Shown here piece by piece: positions 34,824-45,754 of a stretch of 64,000 bases of DNA. Source of the stretch: Thinopyrum elongatum. Lineage: Eukaryota; Streptophyta; Magnoliopsida; Poales; Poaceae. A program made the position numbers and the translations under genes. Under the pieces are notes generated by a model that was not told the origin of the DNA, did not search any database, and worked only from the letters and a program-made list of their open reading frames with translations. The number at the start of each line of letters is the position of its first letter. Positions within the stretch are counted from its first letter, which is position 1. The stretch lies in the NCBI GenBank assembly GCA_011799875.1, contig CM022301.1, positions 10,435,570-10,499,569 of the forward strand. The letters run 5' to 3'.

Positions 34824-35347
34824 ATGGCCCCTTATGCTAAATATATGAAAGACATTGTCACAAATAAAAGAAAGATACCTGAAGCTGAAAGTTCTACCAT
34901 GCTTGCAAATTATTCTTTTAAGGATGGAGTACCTAAGAAACTAGGAGATCCGAGAATACCAACTATACCATGCTCCATTAAAAGAAATTATGTTAAAACT
35001 CTTTGTGTGATTTAGGAGCTGGTGTTAGTTTTATGCCCTTCTCTTTATATAAAAGACTTGATTTGAATAAACGCACTCCCACTGAAATATCATTGCAAAT
35101 GGCTGACAAATCAACTACCATTCCTATCGGTGTTTTTGGGGATGTGCCCATTGTAGTTGCAAATGTTACTATCTTAACAGACTTTGTTATACTTGATATG
35201 CCCGAGGACGACAACATGTCGATTATCCTTGGTAGACCCTTTTTTAATACTGCAAGGGCCGTTATTGATTGCAACAAAAGCAAGGTCACTTTTCATATCA
35301 ATGGTAATGAACATACGGTGCACTTTCTGAAGAATAATTTCAAGTAA
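34824..35347 (+). pseudogene. Aspartic protease domain of element F
   Basis: From MAPYAKYMKDIV the reading continues to CDLGAGVSFMP (35003 onward) and IILGRPFFNTARAVIDC (about 35220-35270). The DLGA motif with the distal ILGRPF block is the retropepsin fold seen in Athila-type elements, in which DLGA replaces DTGA. A frame change just before 35003 separates it from the upstream part. Translation stops at 35347 and no reverse transcriptase follows, so the protease is the last pol domain left. Confidence 0.75.
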
Positions 35348-36260
35348 ATGGTATTCATGTTATTGAAAAGACTCCAACAATTACTATTGGAAGTTTTCAA
35401 GTCCCTCGTCCTACTGTCAGAAAGAAATATGAAACTCTTATTATTGGGGAGATGCATATCCCCGTTGAGGTAACTTAGTGTTATACAAAAATCTTCGGTT
35501 TCATGTCACTCAAAAATGGTTTGTTAATAAGACTTGATCAACCTTATTAATGGATTCTTTTTTAGGGGCATGTGGTCAATGAATTTAGTAAGCACAACTT
35601 TCTGTACCCACTTTTTGTTTTCTGTTATTTTTTTAGTTAAATGCAATAAAATGCCATGATTATCCTATTTTTTGAATTACCCGTGCAATAAAAAAGTGCC
35701 CAGAAATAAAAGTTCTCAGAATGAAATAAAATTTTCACATGAATTTTTATAGAATATTTAAGAATTTTTGTCATCGGAGACACACCGGGGGGTGCGCCAG
35801 GTGCCCACGAGGCACCAGGGCGCGCCACCCCCCCTAGCGCGCCTTGGTGGCTCGTGGGCCCCACAGCGACCGCCTCACTTATCCCTTCAGCTCACTTCGT
35901 CTCTTACCTCTAGCAAAAATTCCTAGTAGCTCTCTCTCTCGTGTTCTTGCTCCCAACCCTGAGATTTTTGATCTCTTTGCTCGGAGCTCCGTTTTTGAAA
36001 CTGTTTTGGGAGATTGCTACTTGGTATGTGACTCCTCCATTGCTCCAATTAGTTTTTGCTCTAGTGGAATATATTTTGCATAATTAGCTACTCTTGGTGC
36101 TACTGAAAATAAGCTTGCATGTTGAAATATTTGAGTCCTAAGTAGTTTGAATGTTTGATATGGCTCTAGGCACTTGTATGAGTAGTTGCTATCTATTTTG
36201 TGAAGTTTTTTTAACATCTTTTTGTGGCCCAAATTTTTTTAGAAATTTTTTCTTAGGAAA
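35348..36260 (+). other. Inter-ORF region with U3-like segment
   Basis: Contains a 35697-35850 stretch resembling the U3 of the element's own LTR (CAGAAATAAAAGTTCT block, then GAGGCACCAGGGCGCGCC hairpin and GTGGGCCCCAC). Downstream lies a pyrimidine-rich leader (35925-35960). There is no clear TATA box here. It directly precedes ORF2 and could be an internal promoter. Confidence 0.5.
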
Positions 36261-37249
36261 ATGAATATCTTCCGGAGAAGTTCTTCGAAGCGAACCGCCA
36301 AGGGAGTCCTTCGGGACTCCTCTGACAGGGACCTCAACATCCCGAGTAGGACGGAGGTTCGGTCGTGCGAATGGCCGCACAATGCCTTCATGAACGAAGC
36401 CGGATTCTACCAAGAGTTCATGCAATTCGTTGCAAATGCCGGGCTGACCGACTTCCTCGCAGATGAGTGTGGCCAGGACCACATCCTTACAAATTCCTTT
36501 GTGCAAAATTTTCAATTTCTGAGTAGGCTCGAACCCCCTGAGGTGCGCCTTGATTTATATGCTGAACATCACCAGATACCACTTGCTGAACTTTGAGAGA
36601 TATGTTTGATTCCCTTTGACGAGGAAATAAGAGAGCTTGACCAGAGGAGTTCAAGGGCTTCCTCCACACTTTAACTGTCGAAGAGGAAAGGGGCGTGTCG
36701 AAAGCCCGAGCCACTAGCTTGCAATTTCCCTTTGTTCATTACTTTGCTTTATTCATAGGGAAATGCATGACTGCTAGAGAGCAAGGTGGTGCGCTAGCTG
36801 CACCTGACTTTGCCATTTTACACTGCCCACTGCATAATGACAACACTTATAACCTGGGAGCTATCATTGCACGCCGCCTGCACACTAATAGGACTAGGGG
36901 TAAAATTCATGGTGGTATTTATGCTACTCGCCTAGCGAGATGTTTTAATGTTAACATACGCCCTCATGATCACTTGTTGCCGAGAGTTTACTTAGATCAC
37001 CAGTCCATGAGGGGCCACCACTTTCTTGATGCTCCTGAGTGTGAGAATACTCGTGATATTATTCTGTTGCATGCACCTACTTTGTTTGTTTCTCAAGCCA
37101 GGAACGGATATACCGTTATGCCACCGGACATCGTTGCTTACCGGAACGCACTAGCAGCGGCAGAGGTGGAGGCCCAAGATTGGGACGCTTGGGTGCTGCC
37201 ACCTCAGCACTTTCATATGGGACCGGATGGCTACTACGGATGGCCATAG
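36261..37249 (+). pseudogene. Second ORF of element F, function unknown (stop and frameshift)
   Basis: Starts at the ATG at 36261 (MNIFRRSSSKRTAKGVL). The first frame contains ADECGQDHILTNSFVQNF and meets a stop at 36594; similarity continues (EICLIPFDEEIRE), then the frame changes near 36645 to FKGFLHTLTVEEERGVSKA, LQFPFVHYFALFIGKCM, LGAIIARRLHTNRTRGKIHGGIYATRLA and the end at 37249. About 330 codons in all. From memory, similar proteins recur in Triticeae Athila-like elements and resemble a plant transposon-associated protein domain, but no biochemical role is known to me. It is not reverse transcriptase, integrase or a typical envelope: no signal peptide or membrane segment is seen. Confidence 0.6.
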
Positions 37250-39358
37250 ACCAAGCTAGGAAAATGCCTAAGCTTGGGGGAGTACGTATCTCTCACCGAC
37301 ATTACATTCATGTTCACACATTTCATTCCAGTTGTTGGTGTTCATACTTTTTCATTGTATTATCCATGTGAATTTTATTTTCTCGCTTTCTTCTTGCGTG
37401 TTTGAAAAACTTTGAGAAAATACTAAAATATTTCTCATTTCTTTTTAGTTTTTCTTTCTAGTTTAATTAGTTATAGTATTAAAAGAAAACCCAAAAAGAT
37501 TTCTCATTTCTTCTTTTGTTTGTTGGGAGTTCTCCCGTGTAAATAGTTTTCCTCATTTTTGTTTTGTCTTATTTAATTTGCTTTCTTCAGAAAAACCAAA
37601 AACTCCAAAAATATTTCAGTGTGTTTCTCTGAAATTCTTTTCTTTTGTTGGGTCATTGTAAGGAGAAGACCACAATGAAAATGTTGAGTGGCTCTCATAT
37701 GCTTTATATTGTTGATCTAACAAAGAGCCCATATTACCTTGTCTTCTCCTTTGAATAAAATGTTTGCAGATTCCAGCTTAGTCCACGGCACTCTTGCACT
37801 ATTATTATTTTCACATCATTCGGTCGTGCAAGTGAAAGGCAATAATGACGATAATTTGATGAAGTGACTGTGGCAAGGAAAAGCGGGTATGAACTCAACT
37901 TGTTTTTGTTTTTGTAAATATGTTTAACTCAGTATCCATGATTCAGCATATTATGATTAAACATGTTTATGATGACAATTAGAGATTATAGTTGCTCATG
38001 CCATGCTTAAGTAGTTGGGAGTGGATAATGATTTATCTTGGGTGTCAACATGCATTAAAATGATTGCGATGTAGTATGATGATATGGTATCATCCTCTGA
38101 ATGTTTCAAGTGGCTTAACTTGGTACATGTTCACGCATGTAGTTGATTCAAAACCAACATAGCCTCTACGATATTTATGTTCATGGTTTTTATATCCTAC
38201 TCATGCTAGTATTCAATGTTGATTATTCATAATGCGTGATTATAACCATTTTCGCTCTCTAGCTGGTCGCTTCTCAACCTATTTGCTAGCCTTCGCCTGT
38301 ACTAAGCGGGAATACTGCTTGTGCATCAAAATCCTTAAACCAAAGTTATTCCAGATGAGTCCACTATATCTACCTACACGCGGTATTACCCTGCCGTTCT
38401 AAGTAAATTGCATGTGCCACCTCTAAATATTCAAACGAACATCTGTTTTGTATGCCCGTACCGCTCATGGAGCGACAGGGGGCGGTCAATATCTTCCTTG
38501 TTAAGCGGGTTATTCTCACGATGAGTGTTTATTCACTCGTCCTTACACGAGAGGGGCTGGTAATCGGGATGCCAAGTCCCATATTAAAATTGCAAATAAT
38601 AAAACAAACTCCCTTGGAAAGTTGTTGGTATGGAGGGCACCCGAGGATTCAGCTAGCCATGGCTTGTGATTGTTGGTGGAGGGGGAGTAAACCTTACTTT
38701 ATTGCTTGGGAACCGCTGCTAATTTGTTTAGCATGGAAGATATTGAAAACTCTCGGTCGTGACGTTGACAGGAAAGGCATACCTCCCAAAATTATATTTA
38801 TCTCTGATTTAAGCTTTGAGCTCTGGCACCTCTGCAAATCCCTGGTTCCCTCTACGAAGGGCCCATCTATTTACTTTTATTTTATTTTACTTTTATTGTT
38901 GAGTCATCACCTTCTCAAACAAGCACCAGTCCTGAGAGCACTATTGTCATTCTCATGCATTGTGTATAGTTAATGTTGTGTGCATCATGGCTGGATCTTT
39001 TCTACCATGAATTACAATGTTTAGTCACTGATTGAACTTTGGAGGTGCTCTGCATTTATGTTTTGCGGTCTCAGAAAGGGCTAGCGAGATACCATGTTGT
39101 CATATTATATCATGATTGTTTTGACAAAGTGTTGGCATTTGAGATATCTTATTATTGCTCGCTAGTTGATTATGCCATTGTTATGAGTGAATATAATTTC
39201 TAAGAGTTATCATCTACATGGTTAGTTATAATCTTTGCTGAAACCCTGGGCATTATTTAAGCATATATATATAGATACAAGAACAAAAGAGTTCATAAAA
39301 GTTTTTCTTTATCACTCTTAGTTTGTCAACTAAATTGCTTGAGGACAAGCAATGAGTT
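37250..39358 (+). other. 3' non-coding region of element F
   Basis: About 2.1 kb without a supported ORF. The 173-codon ORF at 38452-38973 has no recognisable domain. Near 39330-39358, a CTTGAGGACAAGCAA motif matches the position of a similar motif at the internal ends of elements A and D. Confidence 0.55.
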
Positions 39359-39372
39359 AAGCTTGGGGAAGT
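39359..39372 (+). other. Polypurine tract of element F
   Basis: AAGCTTGGGGAAGT immediately before the 3' LTR start at 39373. Confidence 0.7.
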
Positions 39373-40795
39373 TGATACATCTCTGTCGTATCTACTTTTC
39401 CAAACACTTTTGCTCATGTTTTGGACTCTAATTTGCATGATTTGAATGAAACTAACCCGGACTGACGCTGTTTTCAGCAGAACTACCATGTTGTTGTTTT
39501 TTGTGCAGAAATAAAAGTTCTTGGAATTGGACGAAACTTTTTGGAGATTTTTTATTAAATAAATAAAAAATACTGGAGCCAAGACCCATTGGAGGGGGGC
39601 CACCTGCTGCCCACGAGGCACCAGGGTGCGCCACCCCCCCAGCAGCGCCCTGGTGGCTAGTGGGGCCCACGTGGCTCTGCTGACCCTAATCTCAGGCCTA
39701 TAAATTCACAATTCTAGAGAGAAAAATAAGAGAGGAAGTTTTATCACGTTTCACGATACAGAGCCACCGCCACCTCCTGTTCTTCATCGGGAGGTCGGAT
39801 CTGGAGTCTGTTCAGGGCTCCGGAGAGGGGGATCTTCTGGCATCGTCATCACCAACCATCCTTCATCACCAATTTCATGATGCTCACCACCGGGAGTGAG
39901 TAATTCCTTCGTAGGCTTGCTGGATGGTGATGAGTTGGATGAGATTTATCATGTAATTGAGTTAGTTTTGTTAGGGCTTTATCCCTAGTATCCACTATGT
40001 TCTGAGATTGATGTTGCTATGACTTTGCTATGCTTAATGCTTGTCACTAGGGCATGAGTGCCATGATTTCAGATCTAAACCCTTTGTATTTTCATGAATA
40101 AGTTTGTGTTCTTGATCCGATCTTGAAAGTTATGCACACCTGCTATGTGTTATGATCCGCATACCCCAAGGTGACAATAATTGGGATTCTTTCCAGTGAT
40201 TACCATAGTTTGAGGAGTTCATGTATTCACTATGTGTTAATGCTTTGGTCCGATTCTCAATTAAAAGGAGGCCTTAATATCCCTTAGTTTCCTTATGGAC
40301 CCCACTGCCATAGGAGGGTAGGACAAAAGATGTCATGCAAGTTCTTTTCCATAAGCACGTATGACTATATAAGGAATACATGTCTACACTACATTGATGA
40401 ATTGGAGCTAGTTCTTTGTCGCCCTAGGATATGAATGTTACATGATGAATGTTATCGAACATAAATCACCGATCCAATGCCTACGAGCTTTTTACATATT
40501 GTTCTTTGCTAAGTTACTACTACTGCTACTACTGTCACAATTGTCACAAATTATTGCTGCCACCGTTACTGCTACTGTTACTATTATTGCTATTGCTATT
40601 GCTATCAAACTACCATACTACTATGCTACTGATCACTCTGCTGCAGATATTTAGTCTCCAGGTGTGGTTGAATTGACAACTCAACTGCTTACACTTGCAA
40701 ATATTTTTTGGCTCCCCTTGTGTCGAATCAATAAATTTGGGTTGAATACTCTACCCTCGAAAACTGTTGCAATCCCCTATACTTGTGGGTTACCA
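39373..40795 (+). repeat. 3' LTR of element F
   Basis: Starts TGATACATCTCTGTCG and ends TTACCA. Same modules as the 5' LTR, with scattered substitutions including a damaged hairpin arm (GGGTGCGC at 39625-39632). The following AGCAT (40796-40800) is the right copy of the target duplication. Confidence 0.87.
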
Positions 40796-40800
40796 AGCAT

Positions 40801-40945
40801 CCCTGCAGGGTTAAATCTTTTCAAAAGCCGTGTCTATGGTTATGGACGACTCGGAAATTTATAATGCCTGTCATAGACAACTTGAACTAATAACTAAAAC
40901 TTGATCAATGAGTGCATACTGTGATTGTCTCTTCTTGTGGGTATG
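40801..40945 (+). repeat. LTR-like sequence E, right part
   Basis: CCCTGCAGGGTTAAATC onward continues the LTR interrupted at 31253; the order of blocks matches that of long Triticeae LTRs recalled from memory. It is cut at 40945 by element D. Confidence 0.4.
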
Positions 40946-42011
40946 TGATGTCTACTACACAACTTATTCTTGTAGACTCGTATTGGGCCTCCAAGCGTAG
41001 AGTTTTGTAGGATAGTAGCAATTTTGCCTCAAGTGGATGACCTAAGGTTTATTAATCCGTGGGAGGCGTAGGATGAAGAAGGTCTCTCTCAAACAACCCT
41101 GCAACCAAATACAAGAAATCTCTTGTGTCCCCCAACACACCAAATACAATGGCAAATTGTATAGGTGCACTAGTTCGGCGAAGAGATGGTGATACAAGTG
41201 TAGTATGGATAGTAGAAATAGGTTTTTGTAGTCTGAAAATAAGAAAAACAGCAAGGTAGCAAGTGATAAAACGGAGCACAAACAGTATTGCAATGCCTAG
41301 AAACATGGCCTAGGGTTCATACTTTCACTAGTGCAATCTCTCAACAGTGCTAACATAATTGTATCATATAACAATCCCTCAATGTGCGACAAAGAATCAC
41401 TCCAAAGTTCCTATTAGCGGAGAACATAAGATAGAAATTGTTGTAGGGTACGAAACCACCTCAAAGTTATTCTTTCCGATCAATCTATTGAGCTATTCCT
41501 GTAAGTGTCACAAACAGCCCTAGAGTTCGTACTAAAATAACACCATATGATACGCATCAACCAACTCTAATGTCACCTAGATACTCCAATGTTACCACAA
41601 GTATCCGTGAGTTGATTATTCAATGTGCATCAAACAGCTTCAGATCATAATATTCAATCCACACAAAGAACTTCAAAGAGTGCCCCAAGATTTCTACCGG
41701 AGAAAGTTGGACGAAAACGTGCATCAACCCCTATGCATAGATTACCCCAATGTCACCTCGGGAATCCACGAGTTGAGTGCCAAAACATACACCAAGTGAA
41801 TCAATATAATACCCCATTGTCACCATGAGTATTCATATGCAAGACATACATCAAGTGTTCTCAAATCCATAAAAGTATTCAATCCGATAATAGTGAAACC
41901 TCAAAGGTAAAAACTCAATTCATCACAACAAGATAGAGAGGGAAGAAACACCATATGATCCAACTATATTAACAAAGCTCACGATACATCAAGATCGTGT
42001 CATATCAAGAA

Positions 42012-42054
<43 letters not shown>

Positions 42055-42151
42055 AAACACATAGCTACTAGTACATACCCTCAGCCCCGAGGGTGAACTA
42101 CTCCCTCCTCGTCACGGAGACCGTCGGGATGATGAAGATGGCCTCTGGTGA
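40946..42151 (-). repeat. 3' LTR of Gypsy element D, left part
   Basis: Plus-strand start TGATGTCTACTAC is the complement of an LTR 3' end. The sequence continues, after element G, at 61409-61905, giving an LTR of about 1.7 kb. ORFs at 41042-41306 and 41625-41828 have no domains. GTATG at 40941-40945 would be one target duplication copy; the other is outside the window. Confidence 0.65.
42014..42052. repeat. (GA)n microsatellite
   Basis: About 19 uninterrupted GA units inside the LTR of element D. Likely length-polymorphic. Confidence 0.9.
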
Positions 42152-43065
42152 TGTCATGGTGGAACACTATCACCTATGGGGCCCCTTGGCCCCTTTGTGG
42201 TTCGGCGGGGGGAGGTCACGCTGCACAAAGAGCGGAGGCCATGGCACAGCACGGCGAAGATGACACGGGTGGTTTTTACCCAAGTTTGGGACACTGTGAA
42301 GCGTAAAACCCTACTCCTGCTTTCATGGATTGAGTGGAAGAACCCAACGAACACGCAGCGCTCAAACCCGACAAGGTGGCCTCAGGGGAGCAGCTACGCG
42401 CGTACAAGTGTGCAAGGGTCCGAATTGTCCGAATCCTTCTCTAGGTTGCCTTGACCTCCTTTTATAGTCCAAGGGGTAACCACAATGGCAAAACAGTCTT
42501 TATCCTATGATTAGATAGCGAACAGTGCTATCATACCTAACTCTGGCAGTTAGGACAAAACGCATTAAATGCGCCGCTAGGTGTCATGCTGTGGATGAAG
42601 CCCGGCAAGCCTACCGCGCCGCTTAATCACCTTTTGCTTATTGTCTCGACATGCCTCTGGACAGTTGTCAAATGGATGTGATCTGTCTTCCAATGGGGCG
42701 CCATGTGCTCAGTGGATGCCACTTAACCACTCGGAGGCTCGACACCGCATCGATAAGTGACTGGCGTAGCTGTGCGGTGGAGCTTTGGCGGGGATCTTGG
42801 CCTTGATGACCCCGACAAGCTTGCCGGGGCCTATCTTGGACTTGCTTCCAGGGTCGCCTCGACCTGGCCGAGCTCTCCTGCTCGGTAAGGGAGACCTTCC
42901 CAGGAATATATTCTGCTGGCTTGGTATTCTTGATGCGCTCCTTGATCTCACGAAGAGCAGCTTCTCTGGCTTGGCCTGGTGATATATACTGGCGCTGGGC
43001 GTGGTGGTACTTGGCACGCCTGTGCATAAGTCCGGCAGCAAACGTGGGTTTTTTTTGCACCGACA
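42152..43065 (-). repeat. 3' LTR of Tat element G
   Basis: Plus-strand limits TGTCATGG...CACCGACA. On the minus strand it starts TGTCGGTGC. TATA box intact (minus-strand CTATAAAAGG, 42457-42467). An in-sense ORF (43087-42668, minus) runs from just outside the LTR into U3; see findings. Confidence 0.85.
42457..42467 (-). promoter_or_regulatory. TATA box in 3' LTR of element G
   Basis: Minus-strand CTATAAAAGG. The equivalent position in the 5' LTR (about 60787-60797) reads CTAAAAAAGG, so the promoter LTR lost its TATA box. Confidence 0.55.
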
Positions 43066-43552
43066 GAAGCTCCCAGGCATGGCCCATACATGCTGTCGGG
43101 CATCGTTGGGGTAGGCCCTAACAATGCATAGGCGGGCACCTGGACCGCGCCGTGGTGGGTTTCTTCTTTTTGAGATCTTCTTTGGTTCTTCATTATCCCC
43201 CTTGAACTTGGATCAGTTCCCGGTCTTCCCATAGGACGTGTGATCCCAAACGTGGTGGGGCCATCTCTGTAATGGCCCGTGAATGGCCTTTATTCACGGG
43301 GAGGTAACTGCCATTTTACGCATCCCACTATGCCCATTGCTTCCGCCACGTACGCAGCATGCATTGTGCGGGGTAGGTAACGGATGCGTAGGGCGCAGGA
43401 AGTAGTGCCATGGCAGAAAGCCAGGCGCCCTGGATTGGCGTAGGATGGGCGATTGAAGAGTCTAGATGCCACCTGTGATACGGGCAGGCCGGATTGGAGG
43501 AGTGGGGCGGCCGCCCCGTGGCAGTGGGAATCAGCCCCCTGCCACCACTCGG

Positions 43553-43562
43553 CTATAAAAGG
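43553..43562 (+). promoter_or_regulatory. TATA box for antisense ORF of element G
   Basis: CTATAAAAGG on the plus strand, about 70 bases upstream of the ATG at 43631, followed by a pyrimidine-rich TTCTTCCTCCCTCC leader. Spacing is that of a normal plant core promoter and runs opposite to the element. Confidence 0.5.
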
Positions 43563-43630
43563 AAGCGCGAGGGGGAAGGGAGTAGTTCAACCAAGTACCT
43601 TTTCTTCCTCCCTCCTTGCCTTCTTTCACC

Positions 43631-43999
43631 ATGCCGAGAGGGAGAGGCTGGGGCCCGCCCCAGGCCTCAGCAGCGGGAGTCTCTTCCGGGTTCCTCAGAG
43701 ATCCGGGAGTGGCGATTCTGAAGGCTGGTGTTGGCGCTCGGGGAGTGAGTCTGGTCCGAGGCTGCGGGAGGCGCGATGGTCATAGCTGGAGCGGCTGCAG
43801 CTTGCGGCAGCGCATCCATGAGTGTCGCATCGACTCGGTTTCGGAGGGCGCCACACTTCTCCTTAACGACAGCGCGTTCGCACCCTCCGTGTTGGTTCGT
43901 CGCTCAAAGCGGAGGCGCCATTCCTGCCCCAAGTTGGAGGAGCTCGGCGATCTGACTGCGGAGCCTTCAGGGCTTCTGGCGCCCATCCACAATGCAGCG
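43631..43999 (+). pseudogene. Antisense ORF of Tat element G, 5' part
   Basis: The frame from the ATG at 43631 (MPRGRGWGPPQASAAG) runs 123 codons on the plus strand to the point where element H inserted. It is rich in Arg, Gly, Ser and Pro and contains VRRSKRRRHSCPKLEELGDL. Removing H and one target duplication joins it in frame with the ORF at 52799 onward. Antisense ORFs between pol and the 3' LTR are known in Tat-lineage elements of grasses; their role is unknown. The apparent extension past 44000 is chance reading into the LTR of H. Confidence 0.5.
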
Positions 44000-44000
44000 C

Positions 44001-45754
44001 TGTTGGAAATATGCCCTAGAGGCAATAATAAAGTGGTTATTATTATATTTCCTTGTTCATGATAATTGTCTATTGTTCGTGCTATAATTGTGTTATCCGG
44101 AAATCGTAATGCATGTGTGAATACATAGACCACAACATGTCCCTAGTGAGCCTCTAGTTGACTAGCTCGTTGATCAATAGATGGTTACGGTTTCCCGACC
44201 ATGGACATTGGATGTCGTTGATAACGTGATCACATCATTAGGAGAATGATGTGATGGACAAGACCCAATCCTAAGCATAGCACTAGGTCGTGTAGTTCGT
44301 CTGCTAAAGCTTTTCTAATGTCAAATATCATTTCCTTAGACCATGAGATTGTGCAACTCCCGGATACCGTAGGAATGCTTTGGGTGTATCAAACATCACA
44401 ACGTAACTGGGTGACCATAAAGGTGCACTACAGGTATCTCCGAAAGTATCTGTTGGGTTGGCACGAATCGAGACTGGGATTTGTCACTCCGTATGACGGA
44501 GAGGTATCTCTGGGCCCACTCGGTAATGCATCATCACAATGAGCTCAATGTGACTAAAGAGTTAGCCACGGGATCATGCGTTACAGAACGAGTAAAGAGA
44601 CTTGCCGGTAACGAGATTGAACAAGGTATAGGGATACCGACGATCGAATCTCGGGCAAGTATCATACCGGTAGACAAAGGGAATTGTATACGGGATTGAT
44701 TGAATCCTCGACATCGTGGTTCATCCGATGAGATCATCGTGGAACATGTGGGAGCCAACATGGGTATCCAGATCCCGCTGTTGGTTATTGGCCGGAGTGA
44801 TGTCTCGGTCATGTCTGCATGGTTCCCGAACCCGTAGGGTCTACACACTTAAGGTTCGATGACTCTAGGGTTGTTATGGGAAATAGTATGTGAATACCGA
44901 ATGTTGTTCGGAGTCCCGGATGAGATCCCAGACGTCATGAGGAGTTCTGGAATGGTTCGGAGGTAAAGATTTATATATGGGAAGTTGTTATTGGGGTTCC
45001 GGAAAAAGTTTGGGTTTTTTCGGTATTGTACCGGGAAGCTTTCGAAAGGTTCCAGAGGATTCCGAAGGGGTCCGGAAGTACGGAAAGTGTTCCACCACGT
45101 CCAATATTGCAGCATGGGCTGTAAGGGGGCGCCCTAGCCTTAATGGGCTAGGGGAACCAGCCCCCCTAAGGCCCATGCGCATGGGAGAGGGGAAACCCTA
45201 AAGGGGGAGGGCCTCCACTTGACTTGGGAGGCACTCCTCCCCCCCTTGGCCACCGCCCCCAACCCTAGATGGGATCTAGGGGGCCGGCCCCCTCTCCCCC
45301 CCAGCCTATAAATAGTGGAGGTGTGGGAGGGAGGCCACAACCTCTCCCCTGGCGCAGGCCTCCCCCTCTCCAACACCTCCTCCTCCTCCTCCTCCGTTTG
45401 AGCTTGGCGAAGCCCTGCCGGAGAACTGCAAGTTCCACCACCATGCCGTCGTGCTGCTGGAGCTGTCTTCCCCAACCTCTCCCTCCTCCTTGCTGGATCA
45501 AGGCATGGGAGACGTCACCGGGCTGCACGTGTGTTGAACGCGGAGGCACCATTGTTCGGTGCTTAGATCGGAATCGACCGCGATCTGAATCGCTGCGTGT
45601 ACGACTCCTCCAACCGCGTTCTTGCAACGCTTCCGCATCGCGATCTTCAAGGGTATGAAGATGCACTCCTCTCTCTCTCGTTGCTAGTCTCTCCATAGAT
45701 TGATCTTGGTGATGCGTAGAAATTTTTTTTATTTACTACTACGTTCCCCAACAG
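44001..45754 (+). repeat. 5' LTR of element H
   Basis: TG...CA ends, TATA box CTATAAATAG at 45306-45315, CT-rich leader and a (CTC)n-like run near 45370-45400. The ORFs at 45140-45696 on both strands lie in the leader and recur in the other LTR. Confidence 0.92.
45306..45315 (+). promoter_or_regulatory. TATA box in 5' LTR of element H
   Basis: CTATAAATAG, preserved in both LTRs (also 52347-52356), at the boundary of the GC-rich U3 and the leader. Confidence 0.6.

Larger units (their letters stand above)
31254..40795 (+). mobile_element. Athila-like Gypsy element F, gag-protease plus second ORF, no reverse transcriptase
   Basis: Two LTRs of about 1.42 kb (31254-32669, 39373-40795), a tRNA-Asp primer site with one mismatch, and a polypurine tract define a complete element of 9.5 kb. 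The 5-base flanks are AGCAC and AGCAT (4/5 match). The internal region encodes a Gag of Athila type, an aspartic protease and an unrelated second ORF. No reverse transcriptase, RNase H or integrase motif was found, so it is non-autonomous. Frameshifts in gag and ORF2 make this copy defective. It sits in LTR E. Confidence 0.88.

Noticed and set aside
38452..38973. 173-codon ORF in element F
   Set aside because: No domain, atypical composition, and located in the non-coding 3' region of a retrotransposon.
42014..42052. Repeat array of possible CRISPR type
   Set aside because: It is a simple GA microsatellite; there are no spaced repeats, and the genome is a plant's.
45140..45696. ORFs of 100-143 codons in the LTR of element H (also 52208-52701)
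   Set aside because: They are duplicated in both LTRs, have CT-rich low-complexity composition, and no domain.
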